A stretch of 64,000 nucleotides of DNA from Dipteris shenzhenensis (GCA_047967505.1 CM106540.1); one strand, 5' to 3'. Numbered from the stretch's first letter, positions 48,089-60,119 are shown. The notes: generated from the letters alone by a model not told the origin. Translations and numbers: made by a program.

Positions 48089-51000
48089 ATGGCTTCCAGT
48101 TTTGGTTCCAAGGTGTCTTTCAAATACCTTGAACATGCTTGGTATTTTATAGAGCGCAAATCAAAGTATTTTTTGGTGATCACTGTAGAGAATGTGTCAA
48201 GCGTGAAATATTCTCCAGAGGTAGTAAGAAATGGTGGCATGGTCTCAAATATCAACATTAAAGAAAACGATTTGATAGAAGTTGTGTGCAAAGGAAAGAA
48301 TGAGGAGGTGGTTTACAAGTTACGAGTTACGGAGAAACACTTCTTGAAGCCCTTACCAGATTCAATTGAGGGATCCCAAGAATTACTTAGTGCCTTAGAA
48401 GCATTGAAGAAAATGTGGGATGCATTTCCAAGTGGTGTTGTTGTACCTTTAGCAGCAGTAAGTGTAGCAGTAATTACACCATCTATAACATGTAACCCTC
48501 AAGTTATGCCGCCAATATTTGTGGTGATAACTACGATAACTCCAGCAAGAGTAACTACAATATCTACGGCAGTAACTATAGTATCTCCAACTGTACCTAC
48601 ACCATCAACTGCTGCAACTACAGAAACAAGGAGTGATCGTGGAGCAGATTCAAGTTTTATAGCCATTCCCAAAAAGAGAGCAAAAATAACTCCTACTCCA
48701 CGTGTAGATCGTTCAAGTGCAAGTTATTTAAAACGAGGCAAAAAATTGGATAGTGATGAACAGGAGGATCCGCAAGAAGAAGATACAAGTCTCGAAGACT
48801 TTTCTATAAGTGTGGCAGACTTACATCCTCCAGAGGATGAGGGGTACATTTAGGGATTTTCACAATTCAGCGTGGCCACAATGCTTATTGATCGAGCTTC
48901 GTTGTTCACAAATCAAAGAAAGCTAGATAAGACATTTGCACGGAAATTATATGAAGATACGAGGAAAACAAGAACTCCAGTTGCCACTAATATCACTCTT
49001 CGTCCTATGGCATTTAAGAGACTTCAAGAAGATGATCCTACATTGCCTGATGTCACATTTCAAAAGCGTGTGGGCTTTCTTGATGCTTTTGAGAACTTTA
49101 GAAGGAGTGACTTTGTTCATGGAGAGGCTTTGTACCAAAGCCGATATGGACTGACATTGAGAAGAGATACATCCTAGCAAAGAATAGATTCTTGGAAAGA
49201 TGCAAGTTTGAGCCCATTGATGGGCAACACTTTTGTGAAGTTTGTAGGATTGCCCTTGATGAGCGAAGAAAAGGAAACTTGCCACAGATTGAGTGGATGG
49301 AAAAGTTTCAATGGGTCATTTGTCATGTATGCATATTTAACGATGACTCGAAGTACATTCTAGATTCAAAAAGGCTAAATTCTACTCCATTTAGGTTTAA
49401 AAAAATCTCTTCTCTTTCTGAGATCTTGATAAAGGCAAGGGAGTTATGGGTGGGCTGTGGAAAGCCCACAAATAGTGAAGGGCAGGAGACCTACATCTAA
49501 GTACATGGCAAAGAGGCCTTGGTTCTATAGATTCTTGAAAGGTGTTGTAAGCAATACGCAAGGCATACCAAGTAATAAGGTTGAGGCAAAGGATTTGAAC
49601 ACCACCATTGCAAGATACAGGGATGTTACTTGCATTGTCTTCCATGAGGACTCAGTGTTTCAGAGCATGGTGGATGTTTGCCAAGCATATGAAACAGGGA
49701 AGATATCCTTTGAGGCACCAGAGCACACTGCAACTCAGAGGAAAGAAATAAAGAAATCGATGTCTATTGTTTGGTCAAGAGCATTAAGATTTGTTCCAGA
49801 TGCAATAACAGAAGAAGTATGCAAGAAGATCCTAAGTGGTGACTGCTTCTTTGGAAAGAAGAGCAAGCATAGCAACTCGGATGAAGTGGTCACCCGAATG
49901 ATTCAAAGTGAGGCTGCTCTCTCGGCACTATTGTTTTTATTGAAATCTGATGATGAGTTAGCTAGCAAGTCAATTGATGTGGATAAGAAGAAAGCACTTA
50001 GCCTAGGTCAACTCCTTGATAAGACATGGGCTAGAAAGTGGTTGGCTTCAATGGATACAGATGCCACACCAACAAAGGATCTAAGAGTTAAAATGCCAAA
50101 GGTTGTTGAGATAGAATATATGGACATCAAGAAAAAGGCCTTGCAATCCACTGCCCAAGGTAGAGCAATTGGTGGTTTAGATGATGGTTCTCCATTCAGC
50201 TTCTTGTATGATATCCTGCTAGCAGAGAATGATACAAAATTTGCACACATCAATGGCATTGATATAGAGCATTTCATAACAATGAGCGGTCATGCTTGGG
50301 AGAAGACATGCATATTTTTCATAGATGAATTGCAAGACCTTGCAGTGTCACAAATAGTTGAACTTGTGCGGTTTATCATAGAAGGTCCTATGGCAGATAA
50401 GAAAAGATCAACGTTGGTCCTCTTCATGATAGAATCACAAAAAAGGGATGCCTTGTATGCGAGTTTGACATCTGCTTTTGGGTATTTACTTTCAAAAGTA
50501 TACCATGGTATAGTCCTACACAATCATATGACTATCTTGGAAGGCACTGCCATTCAAGTCTTGCAGCCTTTCTTGATGTGCTTCTTATAGAAAGGTTGTG
50601 CTTCTTATCTAGGGGTGGTGGCAATCTAATCAAAATTCCTTTAAGGACTCTTGAGCTTCATTACTTTGAGGAGAATAAGGTTAAGCTTGATGCAGCAATG
50701 GTGGATTATAGAAAGCTGATGGATCCTAATGTGATACTAGAGATGACAAAGAATTTATTGAATGATGGTGGGAAGTAGCATTGTATCGAATGGGTTTTGT
50801 TGCTGAGAAATTGCTACGCCAAGGTAGAAATGTAAATGTCATTGATACCCCCCATCAAATTGAGTTCTTTGATACATATTACAGTTGCACTACTTTCTTT
50901 AAAGAGGAAAATGTCAAAGAGGGTAGTGAGAAAAATATCGAAGACCGAGTGTAGTGAGTCTGAGGGTGATGATTCTAGCTCAGGTGATGATGAGGATGAA

Positions 51001-51552
51001 AGCTCTGCATCCGATGATTTATGCCAAGAAGAAATCTACACAAAGAATAAGGGTGATCAATTGTCAACTAGAGTCAAGGAGGTTCCACTCATCATATGGG
51101 AAGACTCGTGGTAGCAAGAAGTAGTAGTACAACACATCACAGGAAAAGGTAAGGCTAAAGAGGTGGAAGCACTTCCCTTGAAATTAAAAGTGAGGAAGGC
51201 ACCCTTGATCTTGGGTGAAGGACATGCAAGTGGATCAAGCAAGGAAGCCTTACTCAAAGAAGGTATGGATGAGTCAAAGCATGACCAGGAGGAGTTACCA
51301 GGAGGCATAGATGGTTCTTCAACCATGACCTTACAAACTCTAGAGTAGCCTACTAGTCAAGAACCTAGTAGCCAGGTCCCTACTCACCAAGAACTTGGTC
51401 ATGAGACTCTAGAGCAGCCTACTAGTTAGGTGCTTGGAACTGAAGATCAAACTACTGAGGACCTTGCTACTGAGACTCTAGTCTTTGAGCAGCCTATAAG
51501 TCAGGACCCTCGTAGTCAAGGGCCTGGCATTGAGGACATTGGTACTGAATAA
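48089..51552 (+). pseudogene. A/B element gene B, copy 3
   Basis: Start ATG 48089, six bases after an acceptor (TTTTTCAG ending 48082), the same arrangement as copy 1. Parts in order: N-terminal domain ending LEALKKMWDAFP, a T/V-rich linker, a ParB-like stretch (FTNQRKLDKTFARKLYE), IDGQHFC (about 49216-49233), FFGKK, a methylase-like region (IFFIDELQDLAVSQI; WEVALYRMGFVAEKLLRQGR at about 50773), and an acidic tract (SESEGDDSSSGDDEDES). Frameshifts fall near 49150, 49450, 50580, 50775 and 50950. TAG at 48851 replaces the Trp of copy 1 GYIWG. The C-terminus is a repeated ETLEQPTSQ-type tail; no Ulp1 domain is present, unlike copy 1. Confidence 0.72.
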
Positions 51553-51760
51553 CATGATGGCTGACGGCTTTGTAATCACAAGTTTTGAACTTCTATGTAA
51601 AGCGAATATCTAATAAAAAGTTTACTACTTTTTTGATTTCCTTACTCTCATTATTGTGTATAAAGATTGTTTATGAGCTCCATTTTATACTTAATGGTGT
51701 ATTTTAAACTTTGTGTCAAATGTATTTTTATAGTTAAGGGTGTTTTTTAATACTAAGTGA

Positions 51761-51900
51761 GGTGTATATGTACACCACTTACACATAAAAGGATTTATCT
51801 ACACTACCTTTCTAAGGGGTTTATGTGCACCACCTTTCTAAAAGAAATGGTCATAAAGGTGTGTACACACCACTTATACATAAAGGTGTTTATTTACACC
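51761..51900. repeat. Right subterminal palindromes GGTGTA...TACACC
   Basis: Three palindromes, GGTGTATATGTACACC (51761-51776), GGTGTGTACACACC (51858-51871) and GGTGTTTATTTACACC (51885-51900), separated by ACTTATACATAAA and CACCTTTCTAA words. A further direct repeat (GATGTTTATGTAGACCACC) is at 51981-52055. They mirror the palindromes near the left end of copy 3. Confidence 0.72.
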
Positions 51901-52150
51901 ACCTTTCTAAGAGAATTGGTCATTATTGGTCATCTATTGATGTTCTTAGGTGATAGTAGCTCAATTCACAAGAAGATATGAAGATGTTTATGTAGACCAC
52001 CTTTGTAAGAGATTTTTGTGAAGTTATGAAGATGTTTATGTAGACCACCTTTGTAAGAGATTTGGTTATGCATTGATGTTCTTAGTACTTAATCATCAAA
52101 TCATTTGTTTTGAGTTGTCAAATCTAGTTCAAAAAACAACATTACTAGTA

Positions 52151-52232
52151 TATTCAAAATTTTTGGACTATTTTTTAGTCCATTTCTCAAATTGGACTTT
52201 ACACAAGTCCAAAAATTTTGAATAGTGTGTTA
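52151..52232 (-). repeat. Right terminal inverted repeat of copy 3 with internal palindrome
   Basis: 52205-52232 is the exact reverse complement of the left terminus. Just inside, 52151-52169 (TATTCAAAATTTTTGGACT) repeats 19 bp of the terminus in the opposite direction, so the right end alone can form a hairpin. CA follows at 52233-52234. Confidence 0.9.
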
Positions 52233-52319
52233 CATATCAAATATTGTTTGGGTAGACTTGATCTAACTAAAGATATGGTAACAAAGTCTGATGACTCAGA
52301 AAGAGATTCCAAAGCTTAA
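52233..52319 (+). pseudogene. C-terminal end of gene A copy 2, after the copy 3 insertion
   Basis: After removal of copy 3 and one CA, the frame from 30527 continues as AHIKYCLGRLDLTKDM and ends SDDSERDSKA with TAA at 52317-52319. This matches the C-terminus of copy 3 gene A (VHIKHHMARLDP ... FDDSKRDSDA). A subterminal motif like that of copy 3 (GGTGTATCTTTACAACACC, 52382-52400) follows, as expected downstream of gene A. Confidence 0.88.
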
Positions 52320-52399
52320 GAGCAAATATGTCCCTATGTGGTGGTCCCCTCTTGGTGACCTCATACATCATTTTTTAGAATGGTGTATCTTTACAACAC

Positions 52400-53380
52400 C
52401 CCTATGTTGATATCAATAACTCTTGAATTCTATCTATTAATAGTTAAGGTTAAGCTAGGAAATTAGTTATTAATTAATAAAAAACTAGCTAGTAATAAAA
52501 ATAATTAATAATTGAAGAATTAACAAAAAGTAATAAAAATCAAAAGATTAATAATTAATTAAAAAATTATTTAGTAAATAAAAATGGATTAGCAGTAAAA
52601 ATTAAATAATAATAAAGAAATTAATAATTAAAGAATTAATTATAAATTAAAAATAATTTAAAATTTGATCTAGTAATAGAAGGCTCAAGCCTTAGGTGCC
52701 TATAGACACACTTTTAGATGCTCGGGTAGAAATTCAAAAAAAATAGAAAGACGCATACATAGACACGCTTATAGATGCTCTACATAATCTTTTTTTAAAA
52801 TAAAAGCAAAATTTTGTGTGGTTGAATAAAATGCTATGTATGTTATATGTGTTATGTAGTTACAAGAATCACATTTCCACATTTTGCAATTCCATTCTTA
52901 TAGCCAACCGCATTTTAATTAGCACGATTGCAAGCATGTCTATAGTTGATGATTACAATTTCGATCAAAACATTACAACTCCAAAACATTTAGTTCACAA
53001 GGCATTTATCGATAGAACATTACTCAAGGAAATTGAAAGCCAAAAAAATAAAAGGACTGTATATTAATTCATAGCTCAAAAAGTGCTTGTATGCACATAT
53101 AGCATGAAGCCAAGCCATGTCCTATGGCTTCAAGTAGAAAGAATAAGGAGTGTATATACAAGAGAGGCACGAAGCCAACCAATGGCTTCAAGTACAAAAA
53201 AGAGTAGCTACTAGCACTACTTCTATGACTAATCTAAGTTCTCTGCATCTTTGCTCCCTTCTTTGCTCCCTTCTTCCTCATCTTCTTCCTCTTGATTAGC
53301 CGTATGGCCTTGTAAATGAGGGACAACATGTATCAATGTATGAAAAATCAAATCTTTATTTACAATATTGACATTATTTA
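52400..53380. other. AT-rich stretch, no gene seen
   Basis: Strongly AT-rich sequence with many TTAATTA and AATAAAAA words. Short direct repeats (AGACACRCTTWTAGATGCTC near 52700 and 52770; GAAGCCAA...ATGGCTTCAAGTA near 53107 and 53172) are the only structure I see. Confidence 0.5.
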
Positions 53381-53387
53381 ATTGCTT

Positions 53388-54056
53388 TTAAATACCTAGG
53401 GGGCGCCCCAGTAGCTTGGATATACTGCTCCTCCAAGTAATCAACCCGTCATCATAGAAGTGTCTCCATGTATCTCCTCTACGATGGTGGCAGTGGTAGG
53501 CTGTCTTGACAGGAGTAGGGTACTTGCCCATGATATTAAGCTGCAAGATGACACAATTTGTGGAGGGGTTATTACAAAGAAACAACCTCCTAATAAACCA
53601 CATAAACAATATAATTTGAGATCGATACTTACAAATTGGGCCTCCCATGATTCGCTTCCATCTTGCCCCATTTGGATCCTTCCTGCCTCCACGTGCTGCA
53701 GACTGGGGTCTGCGTTCACTGCCTTCATTGCTTTCTTCCACTCATGCTTGTGAGTGGTGTGGGGCTGGCCCCTTGGTGGTTGACCTCCCTCTCTCCTGGC
53801 AATCTCAGCTAGTGCCTGCCTCTTAATAAGCGAAGATTTTTTATTGCTAAAGTATCCTAACAATCTCTGACTTGGCCCATTTATCTGTGAACTGAACATT
53901 GGGGGGATTGGGATACCTAGAGCGAACAACAGTGAGGGTCTCATCATCCAACTCTTTTGGATGGTCTTTGTAGTGAATAATGCAATATCTGTAGTTGTTA
54001 GCAATTACATATGGTGGTATCAATGCACCGCACTCCATGTGGCATGGGAATGCCAT
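53388..54056 (-). pseudogene. Unidentified minus-strand coding fragment, possibly CACTA-related
   Basis: Two minus-strand frames look like real protein: 54056 downward reads MAFPCHMECGALIPPYV and VQFTDKWAKSEIVRIL, and the second frame continues SNKKSSLIKRQALAEIARRE then GGQPPRGQPHTTHKHEWKKA. A basic NKK..L..RQ stretch followed by GG, P and a His-rich KHEWKK loosely recalls plant En/Spm-type accessory transposase proteins, but I cannot assign it firmly. A donor-like site and a frame change lie near 53640. Confidence 0.35.
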
Positions 54057-54231
54057 AAGGCTTTTATATTTATATTTATATAGTTAAGGTCCATGTATTA
54101 GATTAATTTACCATTTGAGTCTTCTAAAATCTCCAAGACTTAATAACGGTGTTAATAAATACCTTTTAGAGTTTTGAAACTCAAATTGCCAAGACTTAAT
54201 AATGGTGTCAATAAATACCTTTCAAAGTTTT

Positions 54232-54405
54232 TGTAGAAATCCTAGTATAATTTTTCATTTTAAAGAATCTTCATTTAAAAGTTTAACTTTTTCTTAACTT
54301 ATTAATAAATTTAATAATAAAACTCATTTAAATCCATGGATAAACTATGTGTGTGTGTGTGTGTGTATGTGCGCATGTGTATGTATGCATGTACGTATGT
54401 ACATA

Positions 54406-54445
<40 letters not shown>

Positions 54446-54977
54446 CCATGCATTAGATTAATTTACCTTGAGAGTTCTCTAAAATCTCCAAGACTTAATA
54501 ACGGTGTTAATAAACACCTTTCAGAGTTTTGGAACTATAAAATCTCCAAGAGTTAAAAACGGTGCCAATAAACATCATTCAGAGTCTCAAAAAGCCAAAA
54601 AGGTATAATCTCGAAGAACTTTATAATGGTGCCAATAAACACTTTGAAATAGTTATAGAGATTTTTTAAGCAAACACCTTCAAATGACACATCTTGATGG
54701 AGGGGGAAAGAGAGGGAAAGAATTTTTTTTAAAAATATAAATAAATAGAATTTTATTTTGTTTTGTTTTGTTTTATTTTTGTCACTGCCTCCATGCTGTC
54801 AATCTCTTGGACAAGGGAGGGAGGAAGGAGAGGAGAAGGGAAGAGAGAAGGAGAGAAGGGAGGAGAATGGGAAGAGAGAGGGAGAGAAGGGAGGAGAAAG
54901 GGAAGGAAGAGGGAGAGGGGGAACAGAGCACAATGCGAGGGAGAGGGGGAACAGAGCACAATGCGAGGGAGAGGGGG

Positions 54978-55058
<81 letters not shown>

Positions 55059-55143
55059 GAGAGTCGCACTTCCACGGTAGCGCAAGGGCGGCAACAAAAT
55101 TATTATTTTTTGGTTGTCGCTGCTGCACTGCCATGGCAACGTG

Positions 55144-55197
<54 letters not shown>

Positions 55198-56106
55198 TCC
55201 CTTACCTTCATTCCTTCCCCGTCTTCTTTCCTCTCTTTCCCTCTCCATTCTCTTCCCTTCCTCCTTGTCACCCACCTATCTAATTAAATTTATTTTAAAA
55301 AAAATGATTACTCCCTCCTTTACTCTTCTCTTCCTCTTTCCTTCTCCCTTCCTCTCTCCCTCTTCCTTCTACTCTAATCCTTCCTTCTACTCTCGCTCCC
55401 ATCGTGGTCGCCTCCCTTCCTCCCTCTCCCTCTCCTTCATGTTGCACTCCGTTCCCCCTCTCCCTCTTCCTTCCGTTTCTCCTCCCTTCTCTCCCCCTCT
55501 CTTCCCATTCTCCTCCCTTCTCTCCCTCTCTTCCCTTCTCCTCTCCTTCCTCCCTCCCTTGTCCAAGAGATCGGCCATGCGGAGGTGGCAAGAAAAATAA
55601 AATAAATTTTAAATTTTAAAATTTAAAACTTCTTTCCCTCTCTTTCCGCCTCCATCAAGATACGTCATTTGAAGGTGTTTGCTTAAAAAATCTTTGTAAC
55701 TATTTCAAGGTTTTATTGGCACCATTATAAAGTTCTTTGAGATTATACCATTTTGGATTTTTGAAACTCGGAATGGTGTTTATTGGCACCGTTATTAACT
55801 CTTGGAGATGTTAGAGTTTCGAAACTCTAAAAGGTGTTTATTAACACCGTTATTAAGTCTTGGAGATTTTAGAGGACTCTCATGGTAAATTAATCTAATG
55901 CATGGACCTTATATATATATATATATATATATGTATGCATATGTACGTATGTGCATAGGTGCGTATGTACATACATACGTGCACACACATATAGTTTATC
56001 CATGGATTTAAATGCTTTTTATTTATTAAAGTTATTAATAAGTTAAGATAAAGTTAAACTTTTAAATGAAGATTCTTTAAAATGAAAAATTATACTAGGA
56101 TCTACA
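54232..56106. mobile_element. Foldback-like element with about 700-bp inverted arms
   Basis: The left arm starts TGTAGAAATCCTAGTATAAT at 54232 and the right arm ends with its near-complement (ATACTAGGATCTACA) at 56106. The arms correspond through ATCCATGGATAAACTATGTG, AAGGTCCATGCATTAG, AATAACGGTGTTAATAAACA, CAAGATGTGTCATTTGAAGG-type sequence and GACAAGGGAGGGAGG (to about 54975 on the left and about 55395 on the right). The centre holds a CA run (54977-55049), a GC-containing island and a CT run (55146-55193). There is no coding capacity and no clear target duplication. 54086-54231, just outside, repeats 54441-54590 of the left arm. Confidence 0.85.
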
Positions 56107-56492
56107 ATAAAGAGTAATGTAATAATTACATTTCTTATTTTTTGCATTATTAGTACAATATGATAGTGTAAGTAAATAAACTCTTTATTTCAAAAGGGTA
56201 GTGTTATCTTTTGGTTTTGGAAGGATATTTTCATAAATTAGATTTTTTCAATAGAAATTTAAGTACAAAAATGAATCGAGACCGTGCACCAGTCTATGTA
56301 AGAAGTTACATTATTTTTCATAATTTTAGTTTTATTTGCTATTGTTTCTTATCTTTTAGTGTAGCTTATCTTTGTTACATTTTTATAAATTTAATTTTAT
56401 TTCCTTCAAAACACTCTTAAAAATCCTTTGTTTTTATGTTTTTATCTGTGTTTTGAAGCATGAGTTTTTCCTTAAATTTTAAACATAAACTA

Positions 56493-56565
56493 GTCCAAAA
56501 GTATCTATTAAAATGAATTTGTACATTGACAAGTCCAAAATTAGTGAAATAAGTGTTGTAAATGG
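56493..56565 (+). repeat. A/B-like terminus without a recognised partner
   Basis: TAGTCCAAAAGTA and, 40 bp later, AGTCCAAAATTAGTGAAATA followed by AGTGTTG closely match the right end of copy 1 (22682-22728). It may be the far end of copy 2 or of a lost element. From here to about 58600 I see no gene. Confidence 0.45.
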
Positions 56566-58645
56566 AGCTAATGGTAGTAGTGTATTGTGACCATTCATTG
56601 CTAGAGGGTATGTACCGATTTATGATGCAGACTCGAGCCTCACTGGTCTTGAGAGATTAGACATAGATGTTCCACACATTAGCATGGATGAGCCCACAAT
56701 TTTTTCTCATGGACACTTGTTGGTAAGTGCTCATCATGAGGCATATTTGATGATAAGCACTCACCATGAGGCAGCCCCAACTACATTAGCACAGTTTGAT
56801 TCCAGTGATGTACAACCATCACATTCATGCATGGATTTGACTCCATCTACTATCACATCAGATGTAGATATGCAGTAGAATTTAGTTATAATCATGTTGT
56901 TTTTCATTAGTTAAGTCATTAGTACGAGGCACTACATCTCTAGTAGCATGTAGAGATACATGCCACAGTGCATTGAACTCTTCAGGCATTCCATTTTAGC
57001 ATTCATCATCACTGATGCTTTCACCTCTGACTTGGAGCATACCTTGGACAGAGTTCCCTTCTTAAGTGTAGATTAGCAACTTAGTCTTCAAGACATTATA
57101 GCATCGACTTAGTCATACCACATTGCACTGCACTTGGATTCAGTGATCACCACATCTTTCGATCAGCATATCATTCCTCATCATGATGATATTATGCATT
57201 AGTGCAGTCCTATCCCAGTGCAGTGGACATTATCAAGTTCATTCATAGCATAACTTGGGGAACCTCATTGTTTTATCATGCATTAATGGATGTCGTATAC
57301 AGTCCATACTTGATGCGATTAGTGGTGGGATCTAGGACTTTAGATCATTCCCGACATCAGCATTCAGCAATGCATATGCCGCAGGGACATCTAATGTTTT
57401 CTTAGTTGTATTTTAGGCTTCAGGCCTTTATATTGTTAGCTTCACCTTGAGCCTTTAACAAATGCTACCATCCAATGCCAATGGATGTTTTACCATGCAT
57501 GCAATATACGACCTTTAGCTCATGATAGTTGAGCATTCATGTTTGACAGATTACCATACCTTGTCGGTTTTATGAGCCTCTTCACCAGCAGAGTAGTGTA
57601 TCATACTTGCACCTTCTTCCCCAGCTTTCTTGTAGTCTTCTTCGGCCCTGTCAATCAATAGAGATTATAGTTCTCCTACATCATACCTCTAACATTGTTG
57701 TCATCTCTTTTGGGTTGGTGACACGCTCGTATGTGACAACCTATCGGATCACATCTCCATAGCTACATCAACTAGCTTAAGATCCAGATGCCTCTTCCAT
57801 AGAACAGCTATTGTTATTGCTCAAAAATTTCCAAAGTAAATGTAATCAGTCAAAGTACTATGTGTACATGTGGCAATAGTCACATAATATATTGAGTAGC
57901 CAAGGCCCCATGTTTGAGGTGGTAAGGGAACCCATGTGCCACCCCTCCATGTAGGAAGTTTGTAAACTCCCATATAGACTTAGTCAAACAGAAGAACATG
58001 AGGCGAGCATGAGGCTAAAAGAAAATTAATTAAATATCTTAGGAAGGGTAAAATTCAACCAAGTAACTCACCTTGGTCTTCACTAGTTTACTGTTAAGAA
58101 AAAGAATGGTACTATGCACCTATCCATATATTACCGATCCTAAATAAAATCACAATAAAAAATAAGTATCCTGTTCCCCACATTGATGAGATCTGTGATT
58201 AATTGCAAGGGGAAAAATTGACATAAGGGGAGGAGGAGATTCTTGTGATGAATAGCTTTAATGAGATGCTATTTAAGCACATACAACTAGTACTTAACTG
58301 CACTAAGAATATCAATGATCTCCCTCCATCAATGTCAATCAAGTTTGGAATGTGAGGAGGCATGACAAATCCTCCTCCAAAAGGTGCATGCCAAGTTCAA
58401 CTAGAGTTTCCCACATTGGATGCTCTCGTGCCTCCACACTTGCTAGATTCACTACTCCCACTCCTCTTTCCTCTAATGCTTTGCATGCTCTTACATCAAT
58501 CGGAGCCTCGCCTCAAGTTTCAAATCTCATGGTGACATCTAAATACGTAATTTTAGCTATGGGTGGAAGACCCAACCATCTGAACCCCATTTGATCATTT
58601 GACAATCCCACAAAACTTTGTAGCTACTAATCTAATGAAGGAGGC

Positions 58646-59645
58646 ATGGAGGTGTGTGCAATAGAGCAACTCCAATTCGAGATTCTGCAAAGTTGCACTG
58701 GATCCCATGCATATCTTCAAGAATCATTGGGGGATTCTATTTGGGCACACTTGGTTGGTACAAGGGGAGTGCAAGAAGACTTGCATGAGATGGGTCGGAT
58801 GCCTTACATGTGGCCCCAAGAGTGTGTTCACAGAACTTGAGAGTGTGGGTAGAGGAGGCAAGGGTCTATAGTGCATTGTGGTCACATGGATGGCATTTTC
58901 ATGTGGAATGCATTGATTCAAGGAGAGTCACATATGATTGTGGAGTCATGGGGCTAATTTTGTATAAGATATCCAAGAAAGTTCTTCTAAAACCAATCTT
59001 CTCTACTCATGGTTAGATTATTGTTGAACCATACATGACATCTATGAAGTTGATTTTAGATGATTTAGTATTTTCATTCTTGATGTCAAATAGTTTAGAA
59101 CTATCTACAATGGTCCCAATGCTATAGTCAGGAGAGACAACAATGGTTTCTTTTCCATTGACTCCACTAGAACTTGGACTAATGAAAGTCATACTTTTGC
59201 TCTTCTAAATCAGTGTGAATAGGTACATACTAATGAATTGATTAAAAGATAATATCTTTGTTTTCAAACAAATAATGGTAGATGTTCATATATATACATA
59301 TTTATACTTAAGCATAAATGAATATAATTACTAGCATATAATTTGTATCTTGAATGTAGGTGGTCTTTCATCCGGATCCAAGATGGTGGTACATTGTCCA
59401 AGTTTCTCCTCGAAGCAAACATATTTTTGAAGATAGGAATGTGGATACGGAGATGCCGACAGGAGATCCAAATAATTGAGATGCCAATGGATCTAGGGAA
59501 AAGGATGAAGATGATGATATGGGTCACAAAGAAGGTGACAATAATGACACTATAATGAAGGAAGGTGGAGATCATGACTTTGGGTAAGAAGAGGGAGAAC
59601 TAGAGGGTGAAGTAGACGATCACAAGTCTAAGGTAGACATATAAT
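58646..59645 (+). pseudogene. CACTA TNP2-like C-terminal remnant
   Basis: Segments in changing frames match the C-terminal region of plant CACTA TNP2 (DUF4216-type): VEEARVYSALWSHGWHFHVE then CIDSRRVTYDCGV (about 58845-58950), TWTNESHTFALLNQCE (about 59165-59220), then after a probable intron (donor GTACATAC near 59221, acceptor near 59360) VFHPDPRWWYIVQVSPRSKH (about 59365-59425) and an acidic tail. Stops and frame changes show decay. Sequence to about 59870 and on to 59985 holds no other gene. Confidence 0.5.
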
Positions 59646-59989
59646 AGGGGATGATGATATAGGTGATCAATTGTATGTAAATCTTGAGATAGACATATTT
59701 GGTGTGCAATACTAGGCTCAAGATGAAGCCGTCAATGTAAATGCTATTGATTCATTGTTTTGACATCGACAAGACTTCCTATGTTTAATTTGGCCCTCAC
59801 ATTTTATAGTGACATGTTGTACATTTGTATGTTAAGTTCACTATCAATATATAAGTGTTTTGATCTCAATTTTGGTGTACATACTCTTATATTTTTTATC
59901 TTTCAAATGACCAAACTTTGATCCGAAATTATTTTGGGACCCTTGGAAATGACGTTCTATCAATATACCAGTATGGAAAATTGTACCCA

Positions 59990-60115
59990 AAGTTAGTGTA
60001 AGCATTGATGGAAGGGTTGGTAGTAGTTGGCATGTATCTTAATATAGGGTTTGGTATATACCGACCCCTATACCGACATGCATACCAACTACCATACCGA
60101 TGTCTACACTAACAC
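59990..60115. repeat. Short inverted repeat (hairpin)
   Basis: GTTAGTGTAAGCATTGATGG and GGTTGGTAGTAGTTGGCATG on the left pair imperfectly with CATGCATACCAACTACCATA and CCGATGTCTACACTAAC on the right. This gives about 40-bp arms and a loop containing GGTATATACCGACCCC. Size and form fit a tiny MITE-like element; no target duplication is evident. Confidence 0.5.
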
Positions 60116-60119
60116 TTTC

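Larger units (their letters stand above)
30528..52232. mobile_element. A/B DNA transposon, copy 3 (complete ends, 21,705 bp)
   Basis: The ends are perfect 28-bp terminal inverted repeats (30528-30555 and 52205-52232, starting TAACACACTATTC). The flanking dinucleotide CA is duplicated (30526-30527 and 52233-52234). Removing 30528-52234 restores the reading frame of copy 2 gene A, an internal proof of the insertion. Inside are gene A (minus, 42738-31045) and gene B (plus, 48089-51552), divergent, with telomere-like and CT/GA-rich satellites between them. Copia-2 is nested in gene A; without it the element is about 13.7 kb. The CACTA core within the terminus and the TNP1-like modules hint at a relation to En/Spm, but the outer TAACA and the 2-bp duplication do not fit classical CACTA elements (3 bp). 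Confidence 0.88.

Noticed and set aside
52151-52226. Independent small MITE
   Set aside because: Its right half is the terminal repeat of copy 3, so the palindrome is part of that terminus.
54758-55275. Frames ending in (HT)n or (CV)n
   Set aside because: Translation of a CA/TG microsatellite inside the foldback element.
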